NCBI GenBank assembly: GCA_905160935.1
Contig: CAJHZI010000743.1
Location: 1,010,001 to 1,074,000 of the forward strand
Direction: 5' to 3'
DNA from: Enchytraeus crypticus
Lineage: Eukaryota > Annelida > Clitellata > Enchytraeida > Enchytraeidae
Length of the DNA: 64,000 nt
Shown here in pieces: positions 61,564-64,000 of this stretch (position 1 is the stretch's first letter; each line of letters opens with the position of its first letter). Below the pieces are notes generated by a model that saw only the letters and a list, made by a program, of their open reading frames with translations, had not been told where the DNA came from and searched no databases. Position numbers and translations under genes: made by a program.

Positions 61564-62315
61564 TGACGAACTTGATCATGTTTATATTCAAATAGATATG
61601 CAGTATGCAATCAGAGTGATGACACTATCGGTAAATATAGATAAAAATTGCATATTTTTGGAGGCATAGCTGCAATACTTAATAATAGGTCAAGAGAAGA
61701 TTTTATTTGTAAGTGATTCATTTTAAGGGTTAACCCTTATTTTATGTCATTCTATTTATTATTTCTTGTTCTGCTAATACTGACACCTATTTTGATAAAT
61801 AAAGATCATATATAATCCCCTTAATTATTTGGTTCAAAGAGAACTCGTCAAAGCCAAAAGGCTATTGGAAAAAGTTTTTCCAATCAAGGTCTGCTGGAAG
61901 AAAACCTGGTTACGTATGGAAATGTCTTTAGTGTCGGTCCAGCGATGGTCAATCAACTTCACGTCTGCTAATGACGACCAAGAAATAGGCACCCACAAAG
62001 CCACTACTTCAGGAAGTATTTAATGCTCTAGGGATGGTTGATTTAGCCATCTTTGAAGTTTAATTTTGATGCAAAACTTGACGTAAACTGCTAAGATTTG
62101 CTTAAAAATTTGACGCAGCATTATGAATTACTCAAACCACAAGAGTCTTCATGCTACGATTTTGTTGCTATAGTTTAATTTTTTGTTGATGCAGATTAAC
62201 TAATACATTAATGTCTGTTGAGATTTATGCAAATATGCAGAGCATTAGTTTTGAACTAATCTTATAAGCTGGTTTCTGGAAAACTGAGTGTAAGTTAATA
62301 TTCTAATGTACTCCA
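61564..62315. other. Upstream intron or flank, nothing recognised
   Basis: The 64-codon frame at 61829-62023 shows no known motif. Confidence 0.45.
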
Positions 62316-62319
62316 ATGC

Positions 62320-62465
62320 AAGAGAATGGGATAGAGGAAGATCGAAATTGGGGATACTTGACGATATGACAACGCCTTCGAGCACAGAGACTAAGAGAAA
62401 GCGGAAGCTAGAATTAGTTGAAAGGGTTCCATGCCATGGACCTGCTTGTAGGCAGTACTGAGCGT
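62320..62465 (+). mobile_element. RTE-type LINE 3' end
   Basis: GATAGAGGAAGATCGAAATTGGGGATACTTGACGA encodes RGRSKLGILDD-like sequence, then ATGCCATGGACCTGCTTGTAGGCAGTACTG. Confidence 0.7.
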
Positions 62466-62639
62466 GCGACTATGACATAACGAATGATCAATGCCTACAT
62501 AATAGAACAGTATAGAACAGTTCTACTTAAAAATTAAACCCTAACTATAATAGATAAGTGACCGATAGCCAGTTCAGTAAATTTCGCTTGGCTTGATCAA
62601 TCAAAGCGTAATTTACTCACGTACCATCATCTGAATATA

Positions 62640-62745
62640 GCATAAATATACTCAGTCTAATAGCATCATCTAAAGATAGCATAATTACATGTATACTCAG
62701 TCTAACAGCATTATCTGAAGAGAAGATAGCATAAATATACTCAGG
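62640..62745. repeat. ~50-bp tandem repeat, 2-3 units
   Basis: AGATAGCATAA-TATACTCAGTCTAA(T/C)AGCATCATCTGA-type units. Confidence 0.8.
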
Positions 62746-62821
62746 CCAATAGCTTCAGAAATACCAGCTTGCCCACGAAAAGCAAACTAACAAATCTTAA
62801 CTTCACGTTAAATTACTAACA

Positions 62822-62935
62822 CTGCATTTTGCGATTTAGACATATCTCTATCTCTCTCTATATCTCTAGTGTTCTGTCAAGTGGCGGATCCTAGGTACAT
62901 ATTCCTACTCATACGAGAGTTAAAACATACATTAT
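62822..62935 (-). repeat. R1 3' fragment with (AG)-rich tail
   Basis: On the minus strand: GTAGGAATATGTACCTAGGA, TCCGCCACTTGACAGAACAC, TAGAGATATAGAGAGAG. Confidence 0.65.
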
Positions 62936-64000
62936 ATAGTCAATATTATCATTCAATCAATAGATCAATTTTTAACTTTGAATGTCAAAACAATATTGAC
63001 AAGCCGGTCGGACAATGCAGTGATGTTACACAGTGGCTCACAATAAAAGAGATTAGCGGATTACGAGAAAGGTCTTGCACTTTGAGGCTATTGCATTACT
63101 ACAACCATCGATCAAAATTCTTATTTATGAAGCCTTCCATACTGCATCATACAAAAAAGTGGCAGAAAATATCATTGTGATTTTTATTAAACAATTACAC
63201 ATTTAACGATAATGTAATGCATATCAATTTCGCTAATTACTATTAATTAAGTTAACAGTTACTATCAAGATACCTATTTATATAGATATATTGATGATGA
63301 TGACTATTAAAGAATATCTTAAACGTCTGCATTTCTATAAACAATGACATGAGCAGATGTATACGTCAAGTCAATACGATATGACTTGGACCGCAAATAG
63401 AGTGTTAAAACAATTATATCTTAGTGAAAGCGTTACTAAAATGTTAGAAATATCTAACCTCCATGGACTTTAAAAATGTTTCGAAACAAAGTCTATATAA
63501 AAATAACAAATAAGATTTAGTCGCAGAATGTTATTCGTGTTCCTTTAATTTTGAATTTCGTACAGTCCTCCAATCGTTTATTTTTGAAAGTTTTTAGCTC
63601 CTGCTTTGGTGATTTTCGCAAGAGATGCAATTTAGAAACGATCGATCTAAATGGAGGCAATACACTTAAGCTCCGGATTTGGTGAACAATACAGCAGTTT
63701 GCCAGAGTCAAATACATCCGTTCTAAATCGATATCGAACTGCTGTACCAAAAATACGAAACTCTTTTAATATGTTTGCAACTTTACATCAAGGTAAGGTG
63801 TCAATATGGAAACAGTAATGTATTGAGTCTCCTGTTATATGATCCTTATTCCCCAAAATACATGGCAGTAAGAACAAAACAAGAAATGAAAAATAATAAC
63901 GAACAGAATAACAGAAAGTACGGAATAATTTATATAAAATGCTAAACCATCACATTTGTAGATGACAGGCCTATTGGAACTCGCTCTATCCTAACAAATG
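62936..64000. other. Upstream intron or flank, nothing recognised
   Basis: The minus-strand frame at 63517-63750 has no ANF-receptor motif. No promoter elements could be assigned. Confidence 0.45.

Overview
The window is AT-rich animal nuclear DNA. Exons are short and isolated, introns run from about 0.2 to 13.5 kb, and retroposon debris, minisatellites and TA/CT microsatellites fill the rest. The two host genes, the many tRNA-type SINEs, the RTE- and CR1/L2-like LINE relics, and an intermediate filament protein that keeps a lamin tail all suggest a protostome, most likely a lophotrochozoan such as a mollusc. The species cannot be read from the sequence.

Layout. Positions 1-9108 (+) hold the 3' end of an intermediate filament gene: four exons coding the lamin-tail (Ig-fold) domain and the C-terminus, with the rod exons upstream of the window. 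Positions 9109-15236 are the intergenic space between two genes that converge tail to tail. Positions 15237-52913 (-) carry 21 exons of a receptor guanylyl cyclase of the natriuretic-peptide-receptor type. Every junction has GT/AG ends, and the phases join into one 844-codon frame: distal half of the ligand-binding domain, membrane helix, kinase-homology domain, signalling helix and a class III cyclase domain with all key guanylyl cyclase residues. The exons for the first part of the ligand-binding domain were not found; 52914-64000 shows only intron-like or 5' flanking sequence, so they probably lie beyond the window.

Repeats are the most informative part of the non-coding sequence. There is a tRNA-derived SINE (S1, about 12 copies); a second tRNA SINE (S2, 2 copies); a SINE whose head resembles part of 5S rRNA (4 copies); a short family with a TCGTAAGAGGCGACTAA core (R1, about 11 copies or pieces); two RTE-like LINE 3' ends, one with an (AG)n and one with a (GAT)n tail; and CR1/L2/Jockey-type LINE relics. 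Several SINE heads appear joined to the 3' tails of LINEs present in the same window. S1 shares its tail with the LINE at 5.4-7.0 kb, one 5S-SINE copy with the LINE at 45.6-46.7 kb, and R1 with either RTE tail. This is the classic SINE-LINE tail partnership, seen several times over in 64 kb.

Other notable items are a five-fold 45-bp tandem repeat of an exon end plus its splice donor in the filament gene, four fold-back inverted repeats at LINE/SINE break points, a 13-bp satellite with higher-order variant spacing, and an internally deleted Tc1/mariner element. No retrovirus, LTR element, toxin gene, CRISPR array or prokaryotic-type system was seen.
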